NCBI GenBank assembly: GCA_017506865.1
Contig: JAFCMP010000001.1
Span: 992,001-1,056,000, forward strand
Length of the DNA stretch: 64,000 nucleotides
Direction: 5' to 3'
Source of the DNA: Tribonema minus
Lineage: Eukaryota; Sar; Xanthophyceae; Tribonematales; Tribonemataceae
Shown: piece after piece, positions 20,437-33,700 of the stretch
How positions within the stretch are numbered: position 1 is the stretch's first letter
Layout of the letters: the number at the start of each line of letters is the position of its first letter
Program-made: the position numbers and the translations under genes
Notes under the pieces: generated by a model
What the model was told of the DNA's origin: nothing
What the model saw: the letters and a program-made list of their open reading frames with translations, nothing else
Databases searched by the model: none

Positions 20437-23400
20437 GCTGGCCAGGCCGCCACGCTGCTGTCGTGGGCTTCCTCGCTCTGTGTATACTCTGTAGCAGCGA
20501 TATAGGTGAGGCTATACACTGCCGAAGAGATCACAGCATAGAGTCAGTAGATCCTGCAACGCCTCTTCAGCGGTTACAAGACCTAGTTGAGGTGGTATCT
20601 AGGGTTTGGTGTGTGATGGTCGTATTCGGTCATGCATCAAAAGTGACCAGATGAGATAACCATGCAGGCAATTCTGCTCAAAGTCTACGATCACAGAATC
20701 GGATGAGGGTGCTGAAGCGAGTGAGTGATAAACTCGCAATGGGGTAGTCAACTGGGAGAGCTGTGCCATTCTTCTTGCGGGGCTCTCACCTGACGCTTAG
20801 TTTTGAAAGCTGATCTCACATCCGAGACATATTTTCTCACATCAGAGACATATTTTCAGCTCGTGATATTTCGATGTGTTAGGAATGATGTATCCATGGC
20901 AGTATGATGCACCCCGGCACTGATGGAAAACGTTTTGCTGGTGTTTCTGCACCATGCGTTCAGGACCACGTTGTCAGGCCAGCAATACGGCGACTGACGA
21001 AAGGGGCTTCCAGCTTGTGCAATGCTCGAGCATAATCATGTTCACTTGCTCAGCGGCTTGTGTGCAACAAAGATTGTTCTCAGACTCTACCTGCAAGTGC
21101 ATTTCAAAATTCATCTTGCAGCACTTCATGCGGTGTGTGGAATGCAGGTGGCTCAGTCGGAAGATATCCTTTCGTGGAAGTTTCTGATGTTCCTTGTTGT
21201 TGGTTCGAGAAATTTCTGAAGAGCCCCGACAGCTTGCTTTTACGACAAGACCTACAGAGATCACAACAGGAGCTGATCATCCACGGAGCCTGGTCTGCAA
21301 GCGTCAATGGTCTTCATCATCGCAGGCCTCCTCTCCCTCGCGGTCGCGGCTGCCATGACCAGCTGGAACCTTCAAGCTCTCGCTCTGCAGTGCACCCCAC
21401 CGAGCGAGCCACAGGGGATGCTGGCATCGTAAGCTGGGAGGAAGCACAAGTGGCAGCTCTCCCATGTGCGCTGATGTGGGGCAGCTCCTCCACACCCTTG
21501 CGCAGATCAGAGTGTCCGATCATAATGGTATTGCACAAAGATTTTAAGATGTGTACATGACATCCAATACGATCTGTGCACTCGCACAGCGACTGTGTGA
21601 TCATCGGATAGAGTAGTAGCACACAGCAAAGCAGTACAGGTGGTGAGCTGAGAGCAAGTGTGCAACAGAACGTGCCATCTTGCCGATCGTTAGACCCCAC
21701 AGTAGGCGGTACAAGCTGCACAACAGAGCGCTGCCGTCGACATGTCATTGATCATCATGATCCATTCGATCCGATGAGTCACTCCCTGAGCAGGAGCTTG
21801 CCTGTCCGGCGTTCCATTTCCATTTCAACGTTCTCAAGGTCTGTACGTACATGTGTAAATCAGAGGTAATCCATGTGTGGTGTGTGCTCCGCCAGGGGAA
21901 TTATGATAATTCTCCAACAATGTGATTAATGACAATCCTTTCTTGTCAACACCTCAGTGAGCATTGCCAAGACGCGTCATGAATCCTGCGCTCCTTTTCT
22001 CATGTATGCGTTTGTGACTTGCCGAGTGCACTGGTGGTTAAATCACTGCGTTGTCTCCAACAGCCCTCATGTGATCACACTGTGGCACATTTGGAATCTG
22101 ACGCTGCCGCAGCGCCGCTGTTTGCTGCGTACTAGTAGTACAGTAGTACTACGTTGAAGTGCACATGTGCAGCAATCATACGATTATTTATCATTCAGAT
22201 GTCATCACTTGCGCACGTTGTAAACAACAGTGCATCTTTACCATCAAACTGTGCCTGATGTACTGCCCCGGGTACAAATGCACATGGACAGCATATGTGC
22301 AAACTTTTCGAAATTCCTGCCGTAAGCCTTCGTTGGCGACTTGGATGCTACACAACATCGTGTTGGTACTACTTGCACACACTGAGTCTATTGGCATTCG
22401 TTCGACCTTGCTGCATGCAGTCACTATCATAGTGGTAACAAGAGTTGTTGCCTTTCCGAGTCGACTCATTGTGATGTGTGAACATGCAATGGCTGCTAGA
22501 GCCGCAGCATGCAGTGGGCTCACGCAACCGCACGCAGCTACTAGTAGCTAACAGTGTTCACAGGCCAGCCACTGGCATATGCATTGCAATCATTGATGGC
22601 ATGAGCACATGCCATTGCAGTTACCACCGATACAAGTTGATAAAAGCAACACAGAGTCGGCTTTGCCGCCTTTGCTGATAAATGTATGATTGCTGCAAAT
22701 GATGCAGATCATCAGCAGCTGATGCTGCAGCTTCAGCAGTAGCATGCTAGCAATCATCAAACGCCCCCTTCAATGAGGAGCTTCAATAATGACACAAAAT
22801 GGACAGAAATTGGTAGTGACACACTACTCTGGCTTTAATGAATGGTATGACATGTGGATTGCACACGCCGTGCTTTTGTATACGGTATTTGCTGCAACTT
22901 GAATACATGCACACAAAACATCCTTACACAGCGACGCAATTGTGTTTTGCAAAAGAAGGCAAGCGAGCCGAACACCACGTCACTGGCAGGTAGCAAATCA
23001 GGTGCATTATGATGTGGCACAAATGGCATGGCCGAATACGCACTGTATGATTGCAGCAGAAAAACAAAACCTATCCGTCACTGGCTGCTGCCGGGCTCTC
23101 ATCTCACTTGACACACAACTACTGCTACAAAGCATGCGCGAGCTAGGGCCGGGGACAGCGGGATGTGTGAGGAGCACCCCAAGCTCTTGGCATGACCCCA
23201 GACTGAAAACCCTCGCACCTACGCCGGCTGAATGCAAGACCCCTCTCATAGAAATTGAATGCATGATCATGATCACAATCCGACCACTGCTGGGTCCCCC
23301 TGTGGCACCCGCCCCCTCCCCCAATCCCCTTCTCGACCATGCTGGAGCAGCTGGCGCTGCCTTTCAGCGGCCATCGCAGCATGCCGCTGCTGCTGCAGCG

Positions 23401-23493
23401 AGCGATGCCCTTCGGCGCCGCCGTCGCCATATGTGCGCCAGCGCGCCGCACCCCCCTGCCGCCGCCGCGCTGCGCTCGCCGCCGCAGCAGCGC
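20437..23493. other. Gene-poor spacer between myosin and AdoMetDC
   Basis: AT-richer than the neighbouring genes, with only short unconvincing open frames. It contains the presumed promoter and 5' leader of the myosin gene at its left end and the 3' flank of AdoMetDC at its right end. One possible signal-peptide exon (21307-21432) is listed separately. Confidence 0.5.
21307..21432 (+). CDS. Possible first exon encoding a signal peptide (unassigned gene)
   Basis: The frame from ATG 21307 starts MVFIIAGLLSLAVAAAMTSW, a hydrophobic stretch that looks like an ER signal peptide, and continues for about 41 codons. The frame then meets TAA, but the TAA lies inside a good donor sequence (GCATC|GTAAGC), so the exon could end just before it. 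No convincing second exon was found downstream on the + strand. This may be chance in a gene-poor region. Confidence 0.2.
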   Translation: MVFIIAGLLSLAVAAAMTSWNLQALALQCTPPSEPQGMLAS

Positions 23494-25616
23494 TCAGCAG
23501 TGGGAGTGCGTGCGCGCCCTGTTGAGCACGGGGCGCGTCGCCTTGAGGTTGTAGTTGGCGAGCAGCAGGCAGCAGTCGCCCTCCACCTTGGTGGAGCACA
23601 TGGACGTGCGCGCGTACGCCGCGGCGCCGCCGAACGCCGGCGCCGGCAGGCTCAGCTGGTCGAACGGGCTCTCCGCCATCGTCTTGAGGCCCGCCTCGTC
23701 GGCCATCATGGTCAGGACGAAGCGGCGCGGGCGGAAGACGTTGAGCACGTTGTTGACGATGGAGCGGTAGCTGCGGTACGGGTTGTTGGTCTCGAAGGAC
23801 GCGTACGAGCACGCCGCCTCCGGCGTCACGTGTATTGTGTAGTACGACTCGAACTGGATCGCATTCATGGAGTAGCCGCACGGCTCGAACGCGCACGCGT
23901 CGACCGTCGCGCCGGGCACGAGGTCCGCGACGCCGGATGCCACCGTCATGTCACGCCCCGCGGCGCGCGCGCTGACAGCAGTGCCGTCCGCTCCCGCGGC
24001 CGCGTCGCCGCGCACGAACTTGGCCGCGCAGTCCGGGTGCAGGTCAAACATCATGATGTTAATGACCCTATCGGTCGCCGTGAAGTTGGGGCGGTCGTAC
24101 TTGTCGGCGACGTAGACGAACCAGTGGTCGCCCGTGACGGGCCCGAGAACGTGCCCGGAGCCGTCCAGGCGCGCGCTGAGGTGCTGGTGCTGGCGCAGGT
24201 AGTCGAGCTCCTGCTCGAAGGACGCATGCGGGTACAGCTGGTCGCCGGGGAACGTAAAGTTTTTGCGCGAGTAGCCGACCCACTCGAGCTCCATGCCGAG
24301 GCCGCGCCCGGCGTGTTGCAGCAGGTACGCGATGCAGCGCAGCAGCGTCGTCGTGCCGCACGTCTTGACGACCACCTTGTGGCGGTACACAAAGAGGCTC
24401 GACTCCGACAGGACGTACGCGTCGAGGTGCGCGTTGGACATGCGGCTCAGGATCGTGCAGCGCGCGCGCTTGCAGATCTGGTCGAGCTGCGCGCGCGTCA
24501 GCGCGCGGCAGCCGTGCTGGTCGCCCACGCCCGGCTTAAAGCACACCTCCAGGGTCTTCTCGGGGCCCTCGAAGAACCCTGAGGAGGGGGACAGAGTGGG
24601 GAGGGTAAAGGGGGCATGAGCATCATTAGGGTGTGTAGCATGTGTGAAGAAGTGATGTGTCGGCAGCGCGCTTGCAGATTAGCACTCGGGCGGCTGTCAA
24701 GCCGCCACTGACCGGCTTGGACTGAACATGCTGTCTCATCTTGTCCCCAAAGAAGCCTGTGCAGGAGTATAGTGCCTGCACAAGATGCTCGCAGCCATCT
24801 AAGTTACAGAAAACAGCACTTTGGAAGAACGGCAAGGCAACAAATCATACTTGGCTTGCACGCAAAGACAGCTGCATCAGCACTGGGGCTGTCAAGCATG
24901 AACAAAGAAGAGATCAACAGCAAATACGTGATAGGAAGGGACCAGAAACGCCGGAGCACTGTACATCAGCAGTCGAGAATGAAGTCAATACCAAGCGAAG
25001 CACAACACTCTGGCTCAGCTTGATTTCAGACTTTTGCAGCAAGCACAATGCAACATCTATACAGTGAACAGCGCAACACCACTACCATGATACACAGGAC
25101 ACAATGTACGTACTTCAATGGCAGCCTGGACTTCAAGTTGGAAGCGATGTAAGCAAGAAGCGTGCACTAACATGCTTTTGTGCCGAAGACTCACACAAGC
25201 TGCAAGTGCCACCAGCACCGACGGGGCAGGGAAGGATGCAACTATTGCCAGCACTGCATCATGGCCTTTCACAAGGATAAGCGAGTGCAAACATTGATGC
25301 TGCACGTGCGAGATTCCGACACCACATCCTTCTCACCGGTGTACTCCCTCTCTTCCTGCTCCGCCTCCTGAGCAAGAGCGTCGTCGCTAGCATGCTCGCT
25401 GCCAGAGTCGCTGAGGTCGCTCAGGCTGTTGCTCAGATCGTAGCCTCCTCCGTTGCAGCCGACCTCGCCATCGCTGCAAATGTCCGGACTGGCGCATGCG
25501 CTCCTCTCGTCGCCAGAGCTCGTGCAAAAGATCACCTCGGCTGAACATGCTGCAGAGCCCTGACGACAGCGCTCCTGCTCTGCCCCGCGAACCGGCTCCG
25601 GCTGGAAGGCGGTCAT
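23494..25616 (-). CDS. AMD1: S-adenosylmethionine decarboxylase proenzyme, two exons, about 454 aa
   Basis: Pyruvoyl-dependent enzyme making decarboxylated AdoMet for spermidine and spermine synthesis. The main exon (24578-23494) opens with FFEGPEKTLEV, the conserved N-terminus holding both active-site Glu residues. LSESS follows, where autocleavage between Glu and Ser makes the pyruvoyl group, then KTCGTT (catalytic Cys), YSRKNF, PCGYSMN (processing Ser) and YYTIHVTPE (processing His). All key residues of the animal/plant enzyme are present. Exon 1 (25616-25337) is inferred: its donor phase (ACC G|GTGAGA) fits the acceptor phase at 24578 and would add a Ser/Asp/Glu-rich extension of about 93 residues not usual in this family. 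If exon 1 is wrong, the true start is a short exon elsewhere upstream. The main exon is essentially certain; exon 1 is about 50%. Confidence 0.9.
24579..25336 (-). other. AdoMetDC intron
   Basis: Ends at a CTCCTCAG acceptor (24586-24579). It holds a weak echo of the downstream exon at about 24735-24770 (gene strand CAGGCTTCTTTGGGGACAAG, like CAGGGTTCTTCGAGGGCC) and a fragment resembling GCGCGCTTGCAGAT at about 24665-24680. No other feature was recognised. Confidence 0.4.
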
Positions 25617-27763
25617 GCTGGCGCTGTATCAAGTTCCCAAGCCCGGGAAGTGGGTGTGATGTGCTGTTCCAATACGCCACTAGCTCCTGCTATGACGGGT
25701 CGAGCGACTCGAGGCCCTCAGCGTTGTTCTTCTGGTTGATATCGCCCCAAGGTCGCAGTTCAGGCACTGGCAAGGGCATATGGTGGGTTGCTGGGTGCAG
25801 CCTCATACAGAACGTGGTTGACGATAGGTATTAATTTTTCACAGCCTCGTGTAGAAGGGGGCTAAAGCAATGGGTGCCAGCGCGTTGCCCGGCTGCTGAT
25901 GTTGCTGCTGTGCTTCTTGCTCTTGCGCTGGCGCCGGTGTGCACGGGTTTCTGCGGGTGTGATGTCACGTGAGCCACATTTGCACAAAGTGTTGAGCATC
26001 ATCGAATAAAAAAAAGGCGCGCGTGGATGACATTCTAGATGGATGTCCGTCATGACCTTATGTGAGTCGTCATCGAGCTTTCATACATCACATGAATCTG
26101 TCCTTGGGACCCACATCCTCCAATGAGATCGTCTTCTGTTGCGTGCTGAAGTGCAGTGGTATGCGATTGGAAGGCGAAGTTCAAGGTGCTTGCGCTGAAG
26201 TGTCAGTCAACCAATGTGACATGCCACAAAGCATGTTGCGAATATGTCAGTTGGATGACAGCGTATCAGCGTGTAAAGTCATGGCAATTGCACCTCTAAC
26301 TTGTAGTGTAATCTAGCCAGCATGTCTAAAGCAGATATACTTGCTTTCAAAAAGACTTGACTCTCATTTACTCTGACCTCCCCAATGGAGGCAATGGAGG
26401 CCAGCTGCGTGGCCCACACACCAGCAACGCATGTGCCGCCAGACGGTTGTGTGCTGCCATTAAAACATGCCAACACTCCCACCTTCATCACAGCTGCTGC
26501 TTGCTACGAGCATACAAAACCAACGCTCGCTTCACATTGCCGATCCCAGTACAAAGATCGAACGTGTTGATGCGTCCGGTGTGAAGGCGACAGCAAGCAA
26601 ACTGGGCACTACAGAGTTGGCAGCAGCACATGAACAGTGGCGTCTCATTGACAGGCAAAGTGGGCATGACTTTCAGGCAGCAAACCTTCTATGTTGTAAC
26701 GCCAGGCAGCTGAAAAAGCACAGTGCTGCACTGACGAGTTGGCCAACATTGACACGTGCAGCACTCAAGCAGCCTGAGCGTCCGCATCTACCTATGCGCA
26801 TGCCATTCACACTGTCGGAGGAGCACTGCGATTGCTGCATGCTGCCGTCTGCTTCTGGCGTTGTGCTGCCGCTGTCTGCCTTCGAGTCAGACTCGCAAAC
26901 TGTACTACACAACTACTAGTATCGCCTGCAAGTACCTCTGCCCGTAGGCATCATTCATACATGCATTGCAATCCAATTGGTCTCCAGAAAACATGTCTGC
27001 AGACCGCAAGTGCAGCCCATCTTGTGCACACGATGCTGAAAATCATAAAAGTAGACTGTGTGGATACACGCAATGACAAGCGGCATCAGCAGGCGGGCGC
27101 AAAAATGCGCAGAGCTGGAAGCTGCAGTGGTCTGCGTCTCTCATGCACAGTAATGCAATAGCATTTTGCGGCAATCGGTCCATTGAGCTTCTCAACAGCA
27201 GGTCAAAAGCGACAGAAATCGCTATCACCGCACAGCGCTGACGGCGCTGCTGCTGCTGCTGCTGCTGTCCCGCCAGCTGGCAATAGACCCGATTCCGTGC
27301 ACTGTGCATACGTGCCTGACTATTTGGGGTGACTATGAGTATTTGGGGTGACTATAAGGTTGACTAAAAGGCGGGCCGAACTCTGGGCGCAGCTTTGTGA
27401 CCCGGCGCAACAACGTCGACACAGCATAAGCCATTACAAACGTGCCTGTGATCACGACGGCTTGCCATACATGCCATGGGCAACTGGCGCGGCCAACGAC
27501 GCGGCGCCTCTACGACTCACGAAGCGCAGGCGGCAGCACCGCTACGAGCGTGCGTCCGCGTATCGTGGATGCAATTGCACCGCACCTCAGTACCTGTACG
27601 ATGCTGCACGCATCGCGGCACACCTGCGTACTGTCGCGCAAGTACATGCCGAGGTGTCTATGCTGACGCTTGCGACAACACCCGGACGCACAGATAAGCG
27701 CACGACCGCACCCTCAGCGGCCAATCGCACCGCCGCTTGCAGCGCCACGCCGCGCGGCGCGCG
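25617..27763. other. Spacer between AdoMetDC and the lumen-protein gene
   Basis: About 2.1 kb without a supported gene. Open frames are short, cysteine-rich or low in complexity. A (CTG)n run at about 27247-27268 and a poly(A)-rich spot at about 26007-26015 are the only notable local features. The 5' leader of AdoMetDC and the 3' flank of the lumen gene must lie here. Confidence 0.5.
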
Positions 27764-30700
27764 TCATCGCAGCGGCGACAGCGTCCACTGCGTGAGCACT
27801 TCGGTCGCGACGAACTCGTTGGGGTTGGGCCTGTAGACGCTGTCCAGAGGGTACTCCTCGTACTGCGCGCGCACGCCGCACCTGCGCAGGTACGCCGCCA
27901 CAGCGCTCGACACGTAGTCGGCGTGGAACCGCACGCCCTCGCTGCTGGCCTGGCGGTTGCGGTCGCGGCAGCGCAATGGCAGCGAGAGAGAGAGAGAGCT
28001 GGTGAGCGACTTCTGTCCGCGCAGCTGGCCCACAGAAGTCAAACAACTCATACAAAAACACTGTTTGGTACGCCGCCACAGCGCTCGACACGTAGCTCGC
28101 TGCTCGCCTGGCGGTTTCGATAGACGGACAGCGAGAGAGAGCTGGTGAGTGACGGTGCCCGCGCGCAGCTGGCGTAAATGGGGTCAAACAACTCCGTGTC
28201 ATAATGCTGTTTGGTACGCCGCCACGGCGCTCGACACGTAGTCGGCGTGGAACCGCGCGCCCTCGCTGCTCGCCTGTTGGTGGCGATTGTAGCGGCGATG
28301 GCAGCGGGAGAGAGAGAGCTGGTGAGCGACCCTGGCTGCGCAGCTGGTGCAAATGGCGTCACACGGCGCATTCTCAAAACGCGTGGTTGTTGGCGTCACT
28401 GGAGCCGCACGACTCAGCCTCAACAGATCTGACAGTACTAGTAGCTGTACGCCGCGACAGCGCTTGACACGCCGCGCGCTCTCTCCTGATGCAGCGGCGG
28501 ACACCCCATCGCAAGCTCATCACAAGGGGGGGGGGGGGGGGGCATGATGCCTGTTTGGAAAGGAACATCAGCCCAGTGTGTGCACTTTCTGGTACATTTT
28601 CACAATCTGAAGTGCCCCAATGATACCATTTGGAGCTTGCAGGGCGCTCATCGCAGATGCCATCGCAGGCGGCCCAACTCAGTGAGCAGAAGGCTGCTGC
28701 TTCGCGTCAGCGCCTGCCACTGAGGTAGGTAGATGGGTGTAGGACCCACCCACGTGAACACCGCGGGCGGTGACCGCTGCGCCCAAACAATCGCCGCGCA
28801 TTACCGAGCCATGATGGAGGCTGAATGCATTCCACTGGCACTGCCTGAGCAGAGCTCATATTAATGATGTTCACCACCCAGCCAGTGGAACTGCCTGCCA
28901 CCGCTGCCAGTCTACAGTGAATGCCGCCCCGGAGACACTCACGCATGCAACAGCACTTTGACACAAACGCAAATTGATGTTGGAGTTGAGGTGCAGAGCA
29001 ACTAGTCTAGGTCTATGTGCAGTAGTAGCACCACTTGTGGCAGCACCAATGCCAAAATCTGGCTCCGATTTGGCACAAGCCATAGTCACTTTAAGCGGCG
29101 CAGAGTAGCGCTTGCATGCAGCCACACAAGGGCTTGCTGACCCCTCTGGGAGCTGAGTGCCAAGCAGCTACTTGAACGTCGAAATCTTAGCCGCACGATC
29201 GTTCTCTATCCCGTGCGCTTGCCTGTGTGAAGCTGCCCAGCGTTGCGGGGTCGAATGCGTCGAGCTGGAGCGTCACCGTCGACTCCCCATCCCAGTCCTC
29301 CTGAGCATCAGCGCAACGGCCAGCAAATCAAGTAGAAGACTGAACAAAGCCGAGAATCGATTGAATGTTGAAGTGGGGCATAAGTTGTCAATAGCGGTTG
29401 AGGCGTGCCACAGAGCGCCTAGTGCACAAGCATCCCGTGGCAGATGGGGCAAACGTGTTCAGACACGAGCAGTGAGGGCGCATACGGTGAGCCATTGTTC
29501 CTGTAGCAGAGGCCCAGCATTTGCGTCTGCTCAGCAAGATGCTGACGCCATACCCAAAAGCAATCACAGTCAGCAATGTCCTGGTGCGGCATGGGCATTC
29601 GCAGCGCCTTCAGTCCATCGACCGTTCCGTCACGGCTCACAGAGCAGGCAAGTGCACAGGGGTGGTTGATATTACTTGAGGGTGCACCTCGCAGCACCCG
29701 CCAGTGCCAGTTAACTGATGTCAGCACATATTGTTGGTGTTCATCACGCGACCACTGCCACTCACTTATGCCGTCACTCATCTGTACACTCACTGACTCA
29801 CTCAACCCCACTGACTCATCCACAAGCTCACTGACTCACTCATTCACTCACTTTCTACTGCGCACTGACCTCCTGCGTAGACTCGCCTACTCACTCAACC
29901 CCACTGACTCATCCATATACTGACTCACTCACTCACTCACTCCTATTCACTGACCTCCTCAAAGTCCTCCGTGTCCAGCGTGTACGTCTTCACGAATCCC
30001 GCGCTGCGGAACTCGTCCATGATTGCCTGCACGCCGCTCAACGCGGGTCCCAATCGAGCCCCAGGCTGCGCCGCATTGTACACCGGCGGCGCCTGCTTTC
30101 CAGCTGCCGCGATGGAGCTGGCTAGCAGCGCATACGCGTCTGCGCCGATGGCGCGCAGCAGCGCGGCGCGCTTCGGCGGGCTCGGGATGAGCTCCGCCGC
30201 GACCTTGAAGGTGCAGTACGCCATCTGCGGCGGTCACGGCGAGCGCTGCTCCTTGTGACTTTGGAGAATAAACATGATACTGCAAGAAGTGTCGACATGA
30301 TGTATGAGGGGGGGCAGCGATACGGCACGCATTAGAGGGGTAAGGATGAGCGCTGCTGTCGTGTGAAGGCGCGCAGAACACCATGTGCAGGCTAACTGCA
30401 GCAGCTGCGCCGAGCACTGCAGCAGTGTCGTAAAGCAGCACAGCGCGCTTCAGCAGCGAGCAATCTGCTGCGGCGCCAAGGTGCAGCGCGCGGGCACCGC
30501 AGTAATGGCCAGCAAAGTTGACACCTGGTCAGCAGATGCGTGGAGCACTGCCGCACGCTGTGGTGGCGGGGGCTGCGGACAGCAGCTGCAACCCTGTAAA
30601 GGTGCAACAGCTGATGCTGCAGCAGTGGTGCGCACTGCCGTCGCACGCCGCCACAGCGGGCCTGCAGTTGAGACTCACATGCTCATCACGCCATGCAAGC

Positions 30701-33700
30701 ACGGCAAAAGTCAGGAAGCTACATGTTGAAGTTGGCAAGTTGGCACTCTTGACCCCAAGCACAGCACGGCAGCGTGCTGCAAGCATGGCGACATGTTGAA
30801 GTTGGCACTCTTGACCCCAACGCATCACAGATCACAGCACGGCAGCGCTGGCTGTGGCGCTGGCAAGGCAGATGCGCGCAGTCGCGTACACAGCGTCTCG
30901 TGATGCTGCAGAGGAAGCACCGCGATTGCCAGCGGCAACAACCCTCGACAGTTGCCGGAGCAAGCAGGGTCTAGTCCTTAGCAGCAGCAAATACAATCCC
31001 CCATCAAAAGATGCATGCGCGCAGAGGATGCCTCATTGGTGCGCGCAGCCATCCCACACAACTTCACCACAGCCGAACATCAAGTCCCGCAACTTCAAAC
31101 GCGCACCATGTCGAAGCGATATTGATTCGTCGCGTCATCGCTGGGGAATGGCGCCTTCTTCTGGAATGCCGGTCCCACGCGCTGCGCCAGCGCGCAAGCC
31201 CGCCTCTCGACATCTTCAACAGTGGACGTGCCGTCCGAAAACGCCGCTATTTGCCGAAGCGTGATGTCGGTGAGCCCTGTGACGAGCGGCCACGCGAGTT
31301 GGCGCGCGGGCTTTGAGGCTGCGGCGGGGCGCCCGAGCGCCGGGTCCAGCGCGTTGCCTGCGCATACATACCCCGAAGTAGTAAGGTGAAGTTCAGAAAG
31401 GCCACGTGCGGTTCGTCATGGTGGAGCACATCAGTTGAAGTGGTGACATTCAGAATGTACAGTTCGCAGTGAGAAGTTCATGCGCTGACGCGCGGGCTTG
31501 AAGGCTTCTCTGGGGCGCCCAAGCGCCAGGTCCAGCGCGTTGCCTGTGCATACATGCCCCGCAGTTGCAGAGTGAAGTTCAGGAAGCTGACGTGCAGTTC
31601 ATCAAGGTGAAGTACATCAGTTGAAGTGGTGACATACAGAACGTAACGTACAGTTCACAGTGTGAAGTTCATGCGCTGGCGCGCGGGCTTGAAGTCTTCG
31701 GTGGGGCGCCCGAGCGCCGGGTCCAGCGCGTTGCGTGTACATACATACCCCCGCAGTTGTAAGATGAAGTTCAGGAAGGTGAAGTTCGTGAAGGTGAAGT
31801 ATATCAGGTGAAATTCACAACTTGATTCCACGCGCGACGACGGTGACATTAAGGAATTACACAGTTCACAGTGCGAAGTTCACAGAGCCAAGACCAAGGT
31901 GCAATCATAGCTGAACTTAGGAATATAATGCGTCGCCTGTACCTAGTTGAAAGGTGAAGTCAGCCCAAGTGCAAATATCTAGAGCCGATGAGCTGAATCA
32001 CAGCAGCGTCAGGTGAGATCACAAGGCATGATCATGTCTGCACACGACACATTCAAAACATGGCACGCGTACATATGACAAGCTACGCACTGCTGCAAGG
32101 CTCGCTGAAGCACCAGCGATATCGCGTGCACAGCGCAGCAGACATGAGGCTGGCCTTACAAGACAGAGGAGCACACTACCATACCTGTGAAGATGTCTTT
32201 GATGTAGTACTCCAAATCCAGCTCTGCGGCGCCTGCACCGCAGATGAACATGCAGCAACTCAGTGTGAGCCACCAGTTCTTTAAGCTGCTGTGTGCGCTT
32301 TGCTTGCAACAGTCACAATCTGTCATGCGGAGATGCAAGGCGCATGTTGCATGCCGGAATTGACGCTTCATAGAAGTAGGTGAAGTTCAAAAAACAAAAA
32401 ACATATGGTGTCACGGGGACACACTTCAAGTGCTATTCGGCGTGCTCTCAAGGCTGTACTTCATCGCAAAGAGTGTGAAATTGGGGGGATACACTGTGTG
32501 CAGGTGGTCCATCAGGCACTAGAGACGGGTGAGGGGGAGGGTCAGGGTCGGTGTGATGTACCATCGTCTGGTATGTACGCGTATATCATGACCTCAGCTC
32601 GTTGCGCGAAGCAGACGGCGTCCAGGTGCAAAAGGCAAATTTTCTCGCACGTGGTGCCATGCCAGAGCATCAGCAGTGCGCCTTGTGGAGGCCCAAGCAT
32701 ACCAGACGTCAGGTACTTTGCAGCACAACTTCAATCGGCACGCTTGAAGTAGTGACCGTCGTTCCTGATACAACGCACGACTAGGCGGAGTCCATCAAGT
32801 ACTGGAGCACTAATGTCCCTATCACCGAGCGCGTCCACTGTAACCCCGTGGAATCCTGGCCAAATGCCACCCTTATCAGGCAGGGGAGCCCGCCATGTGA
32901 CGTCATCGGGCAAGACTTGAAGTAATGCTGCAAGGGCACTTGTGTACCCCCAGTCATCAACCAGCACGCATGGCGCCATCGCACAAAATGCACACCCTTT
33001 GCCCAGGCCCTGTCCCTCTTCCCTTGCACGGACCAGCAGGCCCCATGCAGGCCTGGTGACCAGCCAGTGCATCCGCATTGACGCGAGTGCGCATCCCTTG
33101 TTCTAGGCTTGGTCTCCTGCGCGCCCGCCGCCCACATGAAAATGTCAGGCCCAGTGACCCATGCTTATAACTAGTTGGCATGCGCGCCCATTCTCTGGGC
33201 TTGTGGTCCCGCCCATCCGCCGCTCGCGTGGCGAACGTCGAGCCGCCCGAGAGCCCAGTGAACAAAGAATACATTTCACGTCGCTTGGCGTGCGCAACGT
33301 TGACGCTAGAGCCTCTTCTCCCGCTGCCCGTGCGATAACGCCACCAACGTCACATCACCTCAGGCTAGCACAGTAATAAACCAGTATGTATCATCGCATG
33401 GCATACGTACCGTTGGCTCTAGGCTTGCTCTCCTGCGCGCACGCCGCGCGCGTGGGGCGCGTCAGGCCCCACGCTGCAAATAGAGAATGCCACTGACGTC
33501 ACACCACGCCCCATGCTAGCACAGTGACCAACCGCTGTGCATCATCGCCTCGCATAGCGCACGCACCCTTGGCTCTGGGCTTGCTCTCCTGCCCGTACGC
33601 CGCGCGCGTGGGGAACGTCAGGCCCCACGCCGCAAACAGCGCCAGCGCGCGCCGCCGCGTTATCTCTTCCTCCTCCTCCTCGCCGCCGCCGCCGCCGCCG

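Noticed and set aside
22942-24582. 546-residue + strand open frame opposite AdoMetDC.
   Set aside because: It is the antisense shadow of the AdoMetDC exon; the minus strand carries every conserved residue of that enzyme.
32731-33078. Open frame of 115 residues on the minus strand inside lumen-gene intron 2 (contains WGYTSALAALLQVLPDD).
   Set aside because: It looks somewhat protein-like, but the flanking exons (33567 and 32232) already join in phase and no convincing acceptor/donor pair brackets it. The left part overlaps degraded exon-edge copies.
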